A stretch of 64,000 nt of DNA from Bryopsis sp. KO-2023 (GCA_030272585.1 BSYQ01000001.1:7068001-7132000), one strand, 5' to 3'; counted from the first letter of the stretch, positions 44,476 to 57,611 are shown. Notes: generated from the letters alone by a model not told the origin. Translations and numbers: made by a program.

Positions 44476-46557
44476 TCATTTCGTCCACAACAGGAGACGT
44501 TCCGGTTTTTCCAAGTAGCTTTTCCATACGTTGCTGAACCCAGCCAACATGGCCCCATCCACAATCCTGTGGTCAGCCCCCCAGCTCACGGGCATCATTG
44601 GATGAAGCTGAAAGGAGCCACCCCCCTCCTTCGCTGTGTTTTCTTCAGAAATCATCGGAACCCCTCTGATTTTTCCCAGAGCGACTATGGCCACCTCTGG
44701 TACATTCACAAGGGGGGCTGCATAGGTGCCACCGACAGTCCCTATGTTGGACACACTGAGAGTGCCCCCGCTGACATCCTCCACCGTCAGTTTTCCTTCC
44801 AGTGCTTTCTGCTGCAAGAAGTTGAGCTCGATTGCGATTTCTCTGATGCTCAGCGTTTCCACTCGTTTTATGCTGGGTACGACCAAACCACTGGGGGTGG
44901 CCATGGCCACCCCCAGATTATGGTGTAAATGCTGCACTATGTCCCGCTGATTCTCGTCCAGACTGCTGTTCATGTCTGGGTATTCGTGGAGCGCCACCGA
45001 TATTGCTTTGAGAATTAGTGGCAGGAATGTGAGCTTGACGTCGCTCATTTGAGGGGAGGATTGCAATGTGCGCCTGATGTCCATCAAGGAACCCACAGGT
45101 ACATCATCACAGAAGTGGAAGTGTGGAATCTCAGCCGCTTTCGTCATGCTCTTGAGCATGGCTCGTCTGTATCCCCTGATAGGTTTTCTCACTGACCCCT
45201 TCTCGACCACCTCTTCCTTCGGATGTTCTGCAACAGGAAGCCACACAAGAATGAGTACAGCAGTGAAAGCACCAGCTTCCAGAGCATTTTTCCCAGACAA
45301 ACCGGGCGCATTTGATGATGTATGTTGATGGGGGTCGCTTCTAGGTGGACCGACGTCAATCGCCACTCACCAACATCAGTTTGGATACTTTCGGGAGTGC
45401 CTGAAAAGTTCAGCACATCATCTTTCAGAACTCTTCCACCTGGTCCAGAGCCTGCCACTTGTGAAATGTCGATATTGGATTCCCTGGCGAGTTTTCTGAC
45501 AGCGGGGGTTGCCAACACACCGGATGTACCGTTGACCTTGTGCTTCGGTGCCTCCGCTTGTGGAGGTTGACTATCGGAAGACTCCACCTGAGGAAAAGCA
45601 CCCTTTCGTTAATGTTTTTGCGATGGGGGGTTGCAAACGCTCATGTCTTGATTTGGTGGCAGCACAATGATAGCCACAGGAAAACTGATAAAGGGAAATT
45701 GAAGAAGCTTTTGGGCCTCAGGAACCCCCCGGCTTTCCGGAAGCAACATACTTCTTGCCCAAGAGCACCATCGGGTGACTCCATCTCCATTCCTTCAGCC
45801 TCAATAGCCAGCAGATTTGCTCCAACCTACAACATCCACTCCACATGGTGAAATCGGTCCGTTTTGGGTTCAAATGTGCATTTACGCCCGAGAAAAAGTT
45901 GAATGCTAATACTCGAGAAGCCATTGAGTATATTGCAGAGCATCGGGAAATGCCCCCGGCTTCACCTTGACAACATCTCCGACATCATGATGAATTTTAC
46001 GGACGATTCCAGCATAAGGACTGGTGATCTCCATTGAAGCTTTGTCACTCTGCACCTCGCACACCTTTTCGAATCGAGCTATTTCTTGACCTTCCTGAGA
46101 TAGGATCAAAAGCACAATCAAAGCTGTTGAAATTGTTGCTTTGGATCAATAATACCCAAAACTTCATCAATCGATCGATCGATCGGGCGGAGCGACGAGC
46201 AGGTCCATGGCTGATCTAACATGGAAACGATAGGGGAGTATATTCGGCAGGAGGGATGCTGCAACATAAAACGTTTGGGATGAACCAAGGAGAATCGACG
46301 TTGGCGTCATTGCGTACATTGACAAACCACTTCAGGACTTCGCATTCCGCGATCCCCTCCCCTGTTTGAGCGAGGGGAAATTCCACGATAGGAGCATTGG
46401 CTGTCCTCGTGCCGAATATCGAACGACTGAATTTATGCACCGAAGTCGTGTCGGATGTGGATGCATGATGTCCGAGGCAGCTGGGCAGCGTCGATTCTCT
46501 GCCAGACGCCGCGCAAACATATCTTGAAAGCAGCCCGGCCAAACGTCGTCTCGCCAT
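44476..46557 (-). CDS. DBT: Branched-chain alpha-keto acid dehydrogenase E2 (lipoamide acyltransferase)
   Basis: Five exons, 46557-46318, 46094-45966, 45826-45752, 45587-45371, 45227-44476, join to 470 residues. The first 45 residues are Arg/Ser-rich and fit a mitochondrial presequence. A lipoyl domain follows with the lipoylated lysine in VQSDKASME (about Lys98). Next is a peripheral-subunit-binding domain ([24 protein letters not shown]). The catalytic acyltransferase domain has DHRIVDGA near residue 440 (active-site His and Asp). EVQSDKAS and the IRGYRRAML start of the core distinguish branched-chain E2 from pyruvate and 2-oxoglutarate E2. It transfers branched acyl groups to CoA in Leu/Ile/Val catabolism in the mitochondrial matrix. 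It is head-to-head with TBCCD1, 562 bp apart. Confidence 0.95.
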
Positions 46558-47119
46558 GGCTGTATCGAACTCGCGTCTCTCGCGGCTGCACTGCTGCAGC
46601 TCTGCGTTTATTGGCGCTGGATCCGACGTGTTTCGTGATGTGTTTCGTCGTCATTTTCCTATGTGACGCTTTTTGACGTCTGAGTCGATTAGTAACCAGA
46701 TCAGCTTCGCCAACCGTCCAATCGGAAGAAACTGACACCCATTTTTTTTCCCACTTTTGATTGAAAAGAAAATCATCCCCAAAACCCATTCGCGTTCACG
46801 TATTTTCTATTTTCCATTCTTCTGCGGTGTCCCCACACACCTGGTTGGGGTTTTCAATCAAAACTTTCGTTGAAATCCATTCGGGGAGAGACAACCAAAA
46901 ATTCCGCCACACAAAATCGTGGAGGGGAACTGTGCCGACATCGCCGACCAGGGAGTGTCGAAACAGCTCATGCCTTCAGGCTTTCGTTGTTTTTTGGCAT
47001 CCGTATTTCTGGCATTTGTCACCGATTCGCAGATACGGGTCTGATTAGTTGCTCCCAGATTAGTGCTTGAGGGGCGGGCATCAAGGGGGTCCAAACAAAG
47101 TAGTTCAACTTCGTCGCGA
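46558..47119. promoter_or_regulatory. Bidirectional upstream region, DBT / TBCCD1
   Basis: 562 bp between two divergent ATG codons. It contains a GACGTC core near 46673 and a T-rich stretch near 46740. Promoter function follows from the head-to-head layout; no TATA box is evident. Confidence 0.5.
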
Positions 47120-49852
47120 ATGGAAACACGACGCGAGCTCCTGGACTTCGGGCTTTTGCCTATCGGACTCATTCTGCCCGGGATAGACAGCCTCCAGTCG
47201 ATAACCGATCTTCACCTCAAACTACTGGCAGTGTCGCGCCAAATCGAAGGGAGGAAAGGTGGGACGAGGGGATCAGGAAAGAGAAACGACGAAAAACTTT
47301 CGTGCGGGGCAGCCATCCGCTGGCGTCGATAAGAGTTTTGGGGAAAACAAAAAAGTAACTCCGAACGCGCGAGTTTGACAGTTGCTTGAAAAAAACACGA
47401 GACAGGAAGATTTCCGAGTCCAGAAAAATCTGAAAAGGAAGATAATCTATTGAAAGCAAAATAGCGCTGCGGTCACTGGGGGGAGAAATTTCCACAACGA
47501 CCCTGGCAAAACTTTACCCCCCCACCACCTCTGGCTGAAAGCCCCCTTCACAACACTCCACAGGTGTAATAGATTTGGAAGCACTGCTCACCCACTTGAA
47601 AATCAGCCCTGGGTTGTGGGAGGTTCTCTATGACGCACTGGAAGCAGTCACTTGGCGACCAGTGGGGCTTCAGTGGCCAGGGCGAGCAGAGGTGCACTCC
47701 ATAGATACACATTCCCTTTCTCTGTTCTTGCTGCTTCAGTTGTATGGTCGACAATTGCTGAGGGGGGATCATGAGGATAGGCAGGATCGTGCGAACGAAA
47801 GGAATACAGGACCGGCAGGTGATAATCAGATCGCAGCATCATTGCCTGCTTGTGGAGTTTTTCACTGATTTTCCGGATCTGCCGGCAAAATTCAGGCTAG
47901 ATCACCTCATCGAACACACGTAGCAAAAAGAAAGAAAATTGAATAAATCTGTGGAAAGGGTGGGTTTTCATTCCTGGAATGAGTGTTCAGAAAGTGTTGA
48001 ATAGAAAACACTGAGGGGAGGCTTTTGTTGGGGACATCGATACGAAAGAAATGTTGTTTGTGTGCAGCAGAAAGTGCTGGTCACAGCCCCGGGAGCCGGC
48101 CGACCGCTCCTCAACGCTCTCATTCGATTTTGAATTTCCCCTCCTTCCTCCGTCGCCACATCCAAGTGCTCCTGTTTCTCGTCCTCGATCAACCACCCCC
48201 CCTCAACTCATCCGCTTGGTCATTTTCACGAGGCTCCACCAATCCCCTTTCGCGAAGATCGGATCACCGGTTGTGGGTGACGGCTGCTGAAGTCGATCGA
48301 CTGGGGCTGCTGTTGAGGCCCAAAGAACAGGGTGCCATGATGAATGGCATGGGAGGAGCAGGGTCCACTCTGCCTGGGATTGGGGATTGGAAGAGGTTGA
48401 GCTCTTGGATACCCTTGTTCAGAGGGAAAGCAGAGGGGCACCAAGTTGCCTGTGAGGAGGTGGCATCATGGCTGGTAGCGAATGTCATGGATGGGGGTAT
48501 AGACGGTCTAACTGCAGGTGAGGATGATTCACTTCAGGGAATTTGCACTGGGAAGCTAGGAGAAACCTCCACCCCCCACCCCCTTCTCCCAAATAAAGAA
48601 GTCTAGATGCAAAGGATGTGTGTTTTGCAGACACCGGAGAGGAGGCATTGGTGCGGATTCATGGCATGGCGAAAGGTACCGTCGTTCGAGGGGAAGATGC
48701 CTTCCCTGGAAAGGAGCTTCAGATCGATGATTGCCAGGACTCGTGCATTTACGCTCTCGCCCCGCTGGCGAGAGTCAAAATCACAGCCTGCACCGATTGC
48801 ACAGTGGTGGTGGGTGCAGCCTCCTGCCTGATCGTGGATTCCTGCTCCAAGCTGCGATTGATCACCACTTGCTGGAGATCCTTGATTTCCTCCTGCCATG
48901 AATGCACCTTGCACTTGGGAACGAATCGAGCCCCCGTCCTGTACGGAGACAATCGTTACCTCAAGCTCGCCCCGTACAACACCAGTTACGAACGCTTGTC
49001 CATGCACATGCAAGTGATGGGCATCTCGAACTCTCCAAACCTGTGGGATCAGCCTCTGGTTTTGTCGCATGAACGTGCCCCCGAAGAGGGGGAAAAGCCG
49101 GCACCCTCGCAAGCAGCATGGACAGGAAATGGGACGGCCCCCAGCACAGCCGACGGCGATGCTCAGAAGAGTAAAGTCTCGTTATTGCCCCCAGAAAAAC
49201 TGCTGCCGTTCACCATTCCTTTCAAAGGGTCGGCAGGTCCGCTTGCTGGAGGCTCATCATCCATGTCGCAGTTTTCGTGGTTAGGGAAGGGCGGGGTCGG
49301 TGCGGCAGGGACAGGTCGATCTCCTGGCCTTCCTTTCGCATTGCCAGGTCCATATTCTGATGCCATGATTTCGAAATTGAGGAAAGTGTCAGAGCTCCAG
49401 GAATCCGTTGGGAAGGTGAGAATAGATTGGGCAAACTGTATCTCTCTCAACAGTTGTTGAAGACGTTACACCACATCACGGGCTACGTTATGTGCTGGTA
49501 ATGGATTTGGATACGGAGCCATGTTCTTCTTTTTTTTCTGATTTTTTCAAAATCTTGCTCTAGTTCGTTCAAAATCTTGCTTCGCTTTCTTCAAGATCTT
49601 TTTATGCTTTGTTCAAAATTTTTCTTCGCTTTGTTCATAATCTTGCTTTGCTTTTTTTCGTGGTTTCCACAGGCCATTGTAGATTCCAGCAATCGTCGTG
49701 ATTTGCACGTGGCAATACAAGGTTACTTCAAAGACTGGTTGTTCAACAGCGGAAGAATACGGCAAGTCTACGATCTTGCGAAGCTGGAACAGCAAATAAT
49801 TGCAGAGAGAAAAGGGGCCAGCAACAGACGGGTTTCCAAGGATGACTCATGA
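47120..49852 (+). CDS. TBCCD1: TBCC-domain-containing protein 1
   Basis: Five exons, 47120-47258, 47564-47818, 48068-48517, 48631-49415, 49673-49852, join to 602 residues. The N-terminal half is helical (FGLLPIGLILPGIDSLQSI). The C-terminal half, from about residue 295, is a C-CAP/cofactor-C beta-helix: KGTVVRGEDAFPGKELQID, LAPLARVKITACTDCTVVVG, APVLYGDNRYLKLAPYNTSY. It ends with the FKDWLFNSGRIRQVYDLAKL region shared with TBCCD1 proteins. TBCCD1 locates at basal bodies/centrosomes and positions the centrosome and flagellar apparatus, so its presence suggests flagellated cells. The last intron holds degenerate TTCAAAATCTTGCTT repeats. The family call is strong; the exon 2/3 junction is supported by phase only. 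Confidence 0.9.
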
Positions 49853-51456
49853 TGACATGAAGTTCTTGTTTTTTTTGGGACAAAAAAATTGCAAAACGGC
49901 GGGGGCCTGTTTTCTTTTTCTCGACACACGTTTTTTTTTGGTTTTGTACTTCATTATGTAAATGGAGGAAGGAGGGAGAGAGAGAAAATTACAAAAAAAA
50001 AGAAAAGGAACAAAAATGCATACGAATCACTTATTATTGAAACCTGGACAGCGGCGGAATGGAATATTCTTTTTCTTATTCAAGGGGAGAAAAAAAAAGA
50101 AAAAAGGACAACCACCACAAGCGTACACACACGCATCGTTCGGAAAGGGGAGAAAGGAATGGCAAAAACAGAAAAAAAAAACAGAAAGAAAGGAAAAAGA
50201 AAAACCTCGAGTTCTTTTCTTCTGGAGAATTTCCCTCTATTTGTGTAGAAAAGGAATACGGTTTTTTGTTGGGAGGGAGAGGGCTCTTTTATACATATAT
50301 ATATATTTTTCCCCTTTTTCAACTTTCAAAGAACTGGAATAGAATCGTTCATTGTGCGCGAAGCTTAGTGGTGATGTATCCATGCACGCAGAGAGTGGGC
50401 AGGAATAGGCTAGTGTGTGGAAAAGGGTTAGGGAGGTAATGGGGGAAAATGTGCTCGTTTTTTTTTTCTAAGGGGGGAAAAGATAGGAGGAGGAAGCCAC
50501 GGCTTGTTCACTTTCTCTTGGGTTTCGCTAATTTCTTTTCTTTTTTTTTTGGGGGGGGGGGAGGGAGGGGAGGGGATTTTTTTTTGGTGGACCCCACTCT
50601 GGTTGATCATCAGCAGATGACTCGAGATTCGAAATGCCAAAAAAAATGGGGGGGGGGGAGGAGATGGAATGTGGAATGACGGAATGGAGCTCGTCTGGAG
50701 TGTTTGGACAATAACTGCGTCGTGGATGATATATGTATGCGTGAGCGTGGGAAAAAAAACAAACAAAAAACACAAAAGAAAGACTTCCCAAGTTTTAACC
50801 AAAGTTGCAAAAGTGCTAGAGCATTTTATTTTGTGTGTTTGTGTGTGTATGCCTTTTTTTTTTGTACGAGGGGACTTCGTATGGAGTGGAGGAGGAGGGA
50901 GGGAGGGTTGATTGATTGTTGATTTATGCATAATGTATAGCTGGATGGATGTCGACCATCTCACTGTTGACCTCCCCCTTTCTTGCTTTGGGGGTTTGCT
51001 TACTTTTGTCTCAGCACATCATCATGTAATACTAATATTTTTTGTCCATGATTTTCCCTGGGGGGAAACTTGGAGGGGGATTGCTTTCAATCGGGAGGGG
51101 TCTTCCTCCCCATTCTTCTCTTGTGGGAATTTTTTTGTGTCTTTACATAATTTGTTTGCCTGATTGACTGATTTCTGGGGGGGCTGATAGGTTGACTATC
51201 AGATGAAACAGCACAGCAAGAAAAGAAAAGAAAAAGCTCGCCGGGCATAGATTATGAATAAACTTAGAGGAAGCTGTCGCATGCCACAAGAAGGAATCAT
51301 TACAATTTTTAGATTTGACTACAGCAACACACCCTTAAATACAATATTGATTCTTCGTACAAACGAATCGCATATCTACGTTGAAATCCGCTTCTGCCCT
51401 TCTATGAAACCTCCTGTCAATGTTGGAACATATGTTAAACATTCACCTTTTTCAGA
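49853..51456. other. Intergenic, homopolymer- and G-run-rich
   Basis: Convergent gap of 1.6 kb between TBCCD1 and the coiled-coil gene. Numerous A-rich, GA-rich and long G runs occur, including a T-run directly followed by a G-run near 50540-50570. Short ORFs here are compositional artefacts. No gene recognised. Confidence 0.5.
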
Positions 51457-52889
51457 CTAGCAGTACGTCTCATCGAAAGTCGAATACGAAGGACTCTGCT
51501 CACCAGCGGACAAACGCATGCCATGATGGTGCAACCTAACTCTGCCTTTCGTCTCAACTGGTCCTTTTTTTTTTCTTTGCTTTTTTTTCTTCAGATCAAC
51601 AGCGATTCCATCCGACTTCTTGGCCTGGCCTTCCTTCTCAGACCGTTGGGTGGGATCAAAGGCTGCTGTGACCCCCTCTTTTCCACCATCGCTCTTTTTC
51701 ATCTCATCCCCCAGCTTGCTGTTATCGTCGTCAACCAGCTGTCGTAAAACACCTTTTAACTGACTGTTTTTCTTTCTTTCCTCCACCAGCTCCATGGCAT
51801 TCTCTTCCCTACCCTGCAGCATTGCAAACAAACTGTCGATTTCTGAATAGCATAGAAGAAGAAGAATTATTCTGAAAGGGTCTGCTCACCGCCTGGGCTG
51901 CCCTCCATTTCCCCTCCACCACGCTAAGTTCGGCCTTCCATTTCTGCAAAAATTCCAGGCAAAATGCAATCAGTTTCAATTCTACTTGGCCGCCAACGCA
52001 ACACGCAGCAAGTCAGACAAGATATGTATTCCTCCACACATATGTGGTGCTAACACACCTCGGCATCTTTTTTCGCTGTCGCTGTAGCTGCCTTCGAAAA
52101 GGACAGCTCAAGCAGAGCTTCCAACCTCCCCTCCTCAGAGCCCTACCACCACATCGCAGATCAGTCTGTCATCTCTTTTCGAAAAGATATCCACTGGAAT
52201 GAATTCATCTTCAGAACTTTTTTCCCATTATAAAAAAAAAAAAAAAAATGTCACCAGGCTGCCATGTTATTAGGAGGCATTTCTACCTCCAGGGCATCAG
52301 CTATCCTCTCTGCTGACACAGTCCGCTGAATCGCATCCTCAAGCCTCTTCTTGGCTTCGGCCAATCTTTCTTCCAAATTCTGATTTAAAAAGAAAAATTT
52401 TCAGATCATGATATACCTTCCACCTCCCCCATCTGAGAGAACAAGAAATGGTGCTGGGTCGATTCAAGATGATCGCACCCCAACTGAAGCTGTCGGTGGC
52501 CACCCCACAGCCTTACCGTTCAAAATCAGATTCAAGGAGAAGGAAAAAACATAACCCAGGAAAACAATCTCACACTAGGTGGAAAAAAAAAACTCAAATG
52601 GACCGCCACTGAAAAAAAAAAACCTCACCGCACACTTCTCATTGCTTTTTGCAAGGTTCCTCTCTGTTTGCTTCTTCTCCATATCAGCCCAGCTGACCTT
52701 CCGGTTACGATCCCTCAGAGCAGCTTTGAAGGCATCTAGCTCTTCCTCCAACTCTCTCAAATCCTCCCTAAAATTCTCCGATTTAACAGAGAAGCTTCGT
52801 CGTACTTGTCTCAGGGTGAGGTAGAATTTTGCCGCAAGGCAGCAAGCTACACCAAGAGCTACTTTTTCCAACTTCAGAGGAAAGCACAT
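51457..52889 (-). CDS. Coiled-coil protein with N-terminal hydrophobic segment
   Basis: Five exons, 52889-52629, 52379-52287, 52142-52059, 51943-51890, 51813-51457, join in phase 0 throughout to 282 residues. The start ATG lies in a CACAT/ATGTG pentanucleotide repeat, so the precise start is ambiguous. Residues 9-24 are hydrophobic (VALGVACCLAAKFYLTL) and could anchor the protein. The rest is mainly heptad-rich coiled coil (LRELEEELDAFKAALRD, LAEAKKRLEDAIQRTV, AMELVEERKKNSQLKGVL), then a lysine-rich, charged tail. Uniform phase-0 introns separate short coil segments. No catalytic motif or recognised family; a small membrane-tethered scaffold is plausible. Confidence 0.68.
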
Positions 52890-53461
52890 CACATCACATC
52901 ACATCAGTTGCATCAGTATTCTTGGCTAAATTCACTACACCCCAGAACATGATTGTCTCCAACAAGGCCGGCTGGCTGACTGGTTCGCCGTAGTGTTAAT
53001 ATCCATGTTTTCGAAAACGTCACAGGCCCGGTGCGAACGTGCATAACTGACGGTTTTCCTTTTCAGGAATCGGATAGCATTCAAAGGCCTCCATTGCGAG
53101 ACCGAAAGGCGAATATTTCACAAGAAAGCCACGCTCGTGACAAGCACGTTCCGTACTGTGCGGTGCGCCCAGATCTTAAATTCAATCCACGTAACGTCCT
53201 CGTCCTCGACCTCGACCTCGACTTCGACCTCGACCTCTGGCCCCTCGACAGCCCAAAGGAAGTAAAAAAACACAGAAGCTCGTAAGAATACTCCATAACA
53301 CTCCATCTTTTCTCACGCGGGCAGCTCAATCGTTCGCGACCTGGAGGTTGGCCTGGCTTTTGAAGCGAAACGCTCGCCAAGCGGATGGGGGGTCGGCGAT
53401 CAGTCTGACATACGAAGCTCATCAAATTCACAAAAAAGGGTGGGATGTTTGGTGAGCTGGG
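52890..53461. other. Intergenic with pentamer and hexamer microsatellites
   Basis: Contains (CACAT)n at about 52885-52905 overlapping the coiled-coil start, and a CTCGAC/CTCGACTTCGAC-type hexamer array at about 53196-53236. The latter reads as alternating Leu/Asp or Arg/Ser in shadow frames and is not considered coding. It includes the RsmH promoter region. Confidence 0.5.
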
Positions 53462-55619
53462 ATGTTCGATGCCGGCCCCTCTCTGCGCGCATCTATGTTT
53501 CTGGGGCAGACATGTCGAGGGACACCACTCCTTGCGCACGCTCAGCACCAGAGGAATTCGCTCCAACTCCCCTGCAGAGACATCTCTACAAAGTGCACCC
53601 CCCATGTGCCAGTCCTGCTTGAAGAAGTGAAAGCATTTTTTGAGGAAACGCATCTGCAGGTGATCATTTCCCTGCAGCAGCAATACGCCCACGAAAGACC
53701 AGGATGCTCGACTTTAACGCATAACCAAGATTAAGGTTGCAACATTTCAGCTGGATGAATTCAGATGTCTGGATGTTGCTGCAGGTATACTGCGATTGCA
53801 CCCTGGGGGCTGCAGGACATGCAACAGCACTGATGGAGGACCATGGGGTAATTGATCACATCACAAGCAAAATTTGTAACATTTTCTACGTTTTTTGTCA
53901 GTCAGTCATGGTAGCGAGTGAGGATTTTGGATTCTGATGCAAGTGGGCATTTCTGAGGCCATGTGTGATTACATAAGAGAACAATCGACACAGCCAATTT
54001 GATGTGCATCGATCGGTTGTTTCTCAGGAACTTGAAACTATCATCGGAATCGACATGGATCCACTGGCTTTGCAAATTGCGAACGAGAAGCTGACAAACT
54101 GTCGGGATACCACCACGGTCTCACTCGTCAGAGGCAACTTCAGGTTTGACTGACGTGCAATGTAGTTGTGGTGATCGGGTGTAGCTGGAGAATAGCTGAA
54201 AATTTTGGTCCCTGTTCACAGCGATGTCCTGACCAACCTCGACCAGGATTCATCCCTCGGACATTTTGCAAACAGTGGAATAGATGGCATGCTGATGGAC
54301 CTCGGGGTGTCATCAATGCAGGTTGGGTAGAGTGAAAAAAATCAAGGAATGTTTCTGACGATTTTTATTCATTTTTTTTTTTTTTGTAAGAATTTCAACT
54401 CCATGGCACAAGTGTATGTATTCATTCTGTTTGGGTGTTTCTTTTCCCAGGTGGACACACCAGATAGGGGTTTCAGTTTCGTCGCTGATGGGCCTCTGGA
54501 CATGCGAATGGACCCGGATGCAGCTGTCAGTGCGCAGGAGGTGTGTGTTGACAAATGCCCCAGGTCAGAATCCCCAGCATTCTCCATGGTGTTTTCTCGA
54601 TGACGTTTGGAAACCTGCAGACTGATGGTTTCAGACTGGATACGGAATGTGGATTGAGTTCAGGTTGTGAACACTTGGTCCGAGGTTGATTTGGGAAGGA
54701 TATTTCGAGACTATGGGGAGGAGAAAAGGTGGCGTCAAGTTGCTAGAAGGTGATGGTGCGACCCTGGATTGACAGCAGCTCGTTTGTTTGGCATCAGCCG
54801 AGATGCTGACGAATAAAGGAATCTTTTTTCTGCAGGATATGTGCTGCCAGGGAAGAGAGGTTGATTGATACGACAGGTCGACTCGTGGAAGTCATTGGGA
54901 ATACGTTCATCACCAGCAAAAAGAGAAAAAAAACGGCCTCTGCGAAAAAGATACATCCGGCCACAAGGGTCTTTCAGGTGATTTTCAGAACAGTCTTTGG
55001 AAATTCCATAGTTTGGAGTTCGTTGATGCACGGGGACACTGATGTATCGATCCATGCAGGCTTTGCGAATCGCAGTCAACAAGGAGCTGATTAGCTTGGA
55101 AAAGGTAACACGAAATCCTCTTCTTTTTTCCCTTTTCTAGAGAACCCACTTTGGAAGGTGGAGTCCAGAAAATACACAATAAAGTAATAAATAAAATAAA
55201 TAGTGCTATGAAAATAATTTCATTGCACTTGAAATACGATCTGCTTTCCAACCATGTCAATTTAAGCACAAGCAGTGCATGAAATTATTGTCTTTTGGGT
55301 CTTTCAGGTTTTGCCCACTGCCATCGACTGTTTGAAGTCAGGTGGCCGCCTAGGTGTTATCAGCTTCCACAGCTTGGAGGATAAACTTGTCAAAAAAGCG
55401 TTTCAAAGGGCGGCTGGAAGGGTGCCCCTCTCCGAATTCGTTTATGGACAAGAGATCACCCACAGATCTTATGACCCTTTCAAGGAGGAAATGCAAGCAA
55501 GAACATCAGACGCCGTTGTTAAAATATTAACATCAAAGCCAGTGATGGCGGGTGAAGAGGAGGTCAACTCAAACCCCAGGAGTAGGAGTGCAAAGCTCAG
55601 ATTTGTGGAGAAGTTGTAG
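53462..55619 (+). CDS. RsmH/MraW-type 16S rRNA (cytosine) methyltransferase, organellar
   Basis: Nine exons, 53462-53659, 53785-53847, 54028-54143, 54222-54321, 54451-54540, 54664-54749, 54836-54977, 55060-55104, 55308-55619, give 383 residues. Motifs in order: [12 protein letters not shown]-binding CTLGAAGH and [72 protein letters not shown]. This is the RsmH fold, which N4-methylates a cytosine in the decoding site of small-subunit rRNA. About 50 residues before the core are Arg/Ser/Leu-rich without acidic residues, consistent with import into a mitochondrion or plastid. Length is slightly above the bacterial enzyme. Another ATG at 53495 is possible. Confidence 0.92.
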
Positions 55620-55772
55620 TGGCCTTCCCTCTCCTCCTCTTCCCAATTTTGCTTTTTTTTTTAGCGTTTTGGGGTGCATTTCATCGCAGAGTATTGACGG
55701 GGTATTCTCTGTTCTGTTCATCCCTAGTCCGACAGCCAGCAAGGAAATTGATCTTTAAAAAATTTGTAACAG

Positions 55773-57551
55773 CTAGTCCAAGAAATCGCCTTTCAAGATG
55801 CTGGATGTGAGGAGCTTCCCTAAGCCCTCCAAACCATGCACATCGTACGCCGCTTCAATTTCGCATTTGCACTCCAACTGCTCCATGGAGGACAATTCCT
55901 TGATCCATGTAGGCTTATGCTTGAGGTTAGCCTTCAGGGTCTGAATGAGGCTCCGATCTCGAGCAGTCAGTGGCTGGAAGGTAGTTTCTGGCACATTGCG
56001 GATCATGCTGTGCCGGATTCCCAACCACTTCAGGGTCGAGAGTGCATACCTATAATGAAACATGTCTCCTTGTTTGGGGAATCATTACCTTGCCCCCATG
56101 GTTGTCTGTAGGGAGGGAGGGAGTCAGTCATACATACATCTGGAGCTACCTGGGGGATTCAAGGCCTCGTGCACTTCCATATTTGTACACCCCAAGAATG
56201 GAGACTCCTGATGGATTCCAATCCACCAGCCCAAAAGTCTGCAGCAAAGGGTAGGATCGATGGAGCTTCATCAGGAATATCCTGGTCGCCAGGTCGGGCA
56301 TTCCTTTTGCAGTGACCAAGACACACGGCAATGAGTCGAAGAATCTGTCCTCTGTCAATCGTTGAAATATCGCATCTTTCTCAACAATCAATATGTAGCG
56401 GGCGGTGCATTGAATCTGCATCCCCTCTATAGCCACAGGATCGCCTGGAATCGACCTACCCATCAACCCAACGCTGGAGCAATCCTGAACAGCGAAATAT
56501 CTCAGCGCGAAACAGCTCGATACGTAGGACAAACAGTTCCGCAGAAATCGTCGAGGGTCGTTACCTCCCAATGCGCGAGACTGTTGGCCTTGATGTTGAG
56601 CAAACCGGAGACGGCCCCCTTAGAAGAGCAGCAAATGCCCAAGCTGGATCGGGGGACTCTCAGCAGCGCAACGACGTCTTGAATAGCTTCATTGACGTCC
56701 CGAACTGAAGCGAACACTGGAGGCGACACCACCTGCAGATCACAGCCTGGCTCATGCCAACATGCACTCGATTGATTGATGTTGGGCGGGAAGTGGCTGA
56801 GTGTTGCATAGTTACCCTGTAATATATCTCCCTCTGAGTCGCACGCTTGCCCTTGACTAGAAGCTCGTGCACCAGATCCAGGATTCTAAAAACTGTTTCA
56901 CCAGGAAGGAGGCGTCAGAGAGAAATCCAGAATAGGCGCAGAAGAAACCCACTCAATTTGGACGCACCACGGATACACGGGTAGGCGCCGACACCCTGCT
57001 TTGACGTAAGATCCTTCGAAACAATGCGCTCGTGGAGCCGCAACTTGAGGGGCGTTTCGTCGCAATGGTTGCGCCGTCGACGTTTTCCACAGTCGGAAAT
57101 CTGTGGAGTATCGTCTTCAACAAGTTCGGCGTTGCGGCGGCCGCGGGACGCCACGTGCAAAGTCTGCAAAACGCACTCAAACCACCGCTTCCCACCATCG
57201 CCGTGCAATTTTCATCCATCTGGCGATGTGAATAAGACTCACGCTCACCGGGAGCTGCTTTGCAGCGATATCTGTCAGGGCGGCCATTATAGCCGCCTCT
57301 ATCCTTGTGATAACCTCCCCTCTCTCGACGACGTCGTCGACCTCTGCGTACTCAGGTTCCACGCCCGAGAGCAAATCTGCATCATCAGTACCTAGAGCGA
57401 ACAAATCCATCGAAAAAAAGCTCCCGTTGAAAACCAGCTCTGCAAAGGCAGGAGAAACACGCCAGAAAACTGGCTGGCTGGCATCCATCAATTCCTTACA
57501 TCGCATTCTTCGCATCATCGAATGATTCACTGTCGTTTCATCGGGAAGCAC
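55773..57551 (-). CDS. SPO11: SPO11 meiotic double-strand-break transesterase
   Basis: Six exons, 57551-57249, 57163-56953, 56892-56816, 56732-56565, 56484-56150, 56049-55773, give about 456 residues. The catalytic winged-helix segment reads LVHELLVKGKRATQREIYYR, containing the tyrosine pair region; SSLGICCSSKGAVSGL follows. The TOPRIM part shows ARYILIVEKDAIFQRL, VTAKGMPDLATRIFL and FGLVDWNPSGVSILGVYKYG, with the Mg-binding Glu and Asp. It ends with the WLGIR and PLTARDRS region. This is the topoisomerase VI A subunit family, SPO11 branch, which makes meiotic breaks in nuclear DNA. The exon 1 donor has an alternative six bases downstream. It converges on RsmH (153 bp) and diverges from the next gene by only 60 bp. 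Confidence 0.92.
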
Positions 57552-57611
57552 AACAGAGTGGTGGGGAAATCGTCACAGGACCGTTTTTCTTGAACGAAAG
57601 AGGTCTAGAGA
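57552..57611. promoter_or_regulatory. Very short bidirectional upstream region
   Basis: Sixty bases separate the SPO11 ATG (minus) from the next ATG at 57612 (plus). Either transcription starts overlap, or one gene starts downstream of the ATG used here. Confidence 0.45.

Noticed and set aside
49889..50964. Several overlapping ORFs on both strands
   Set aside because: Low-complexity Lys/Arg or Pro/Phe products of homopolymer-rich DNA without splice or homology support.
53031..53285. Forward ORF with alternating Leu/Asp
   Set aside because: Product of the CTCGAC hexamer microsatellite; no supporting start, splice or homology.
56088..56108. 17-nt exon-like segment between SPO11 exons 5 and 6 (minus strand), with AG and GT flanks
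   Set aside because: Including it breaks the phase from exon 5, and skipping it gives the spacing expected between the KYGS and WLG motifs of SPO11.
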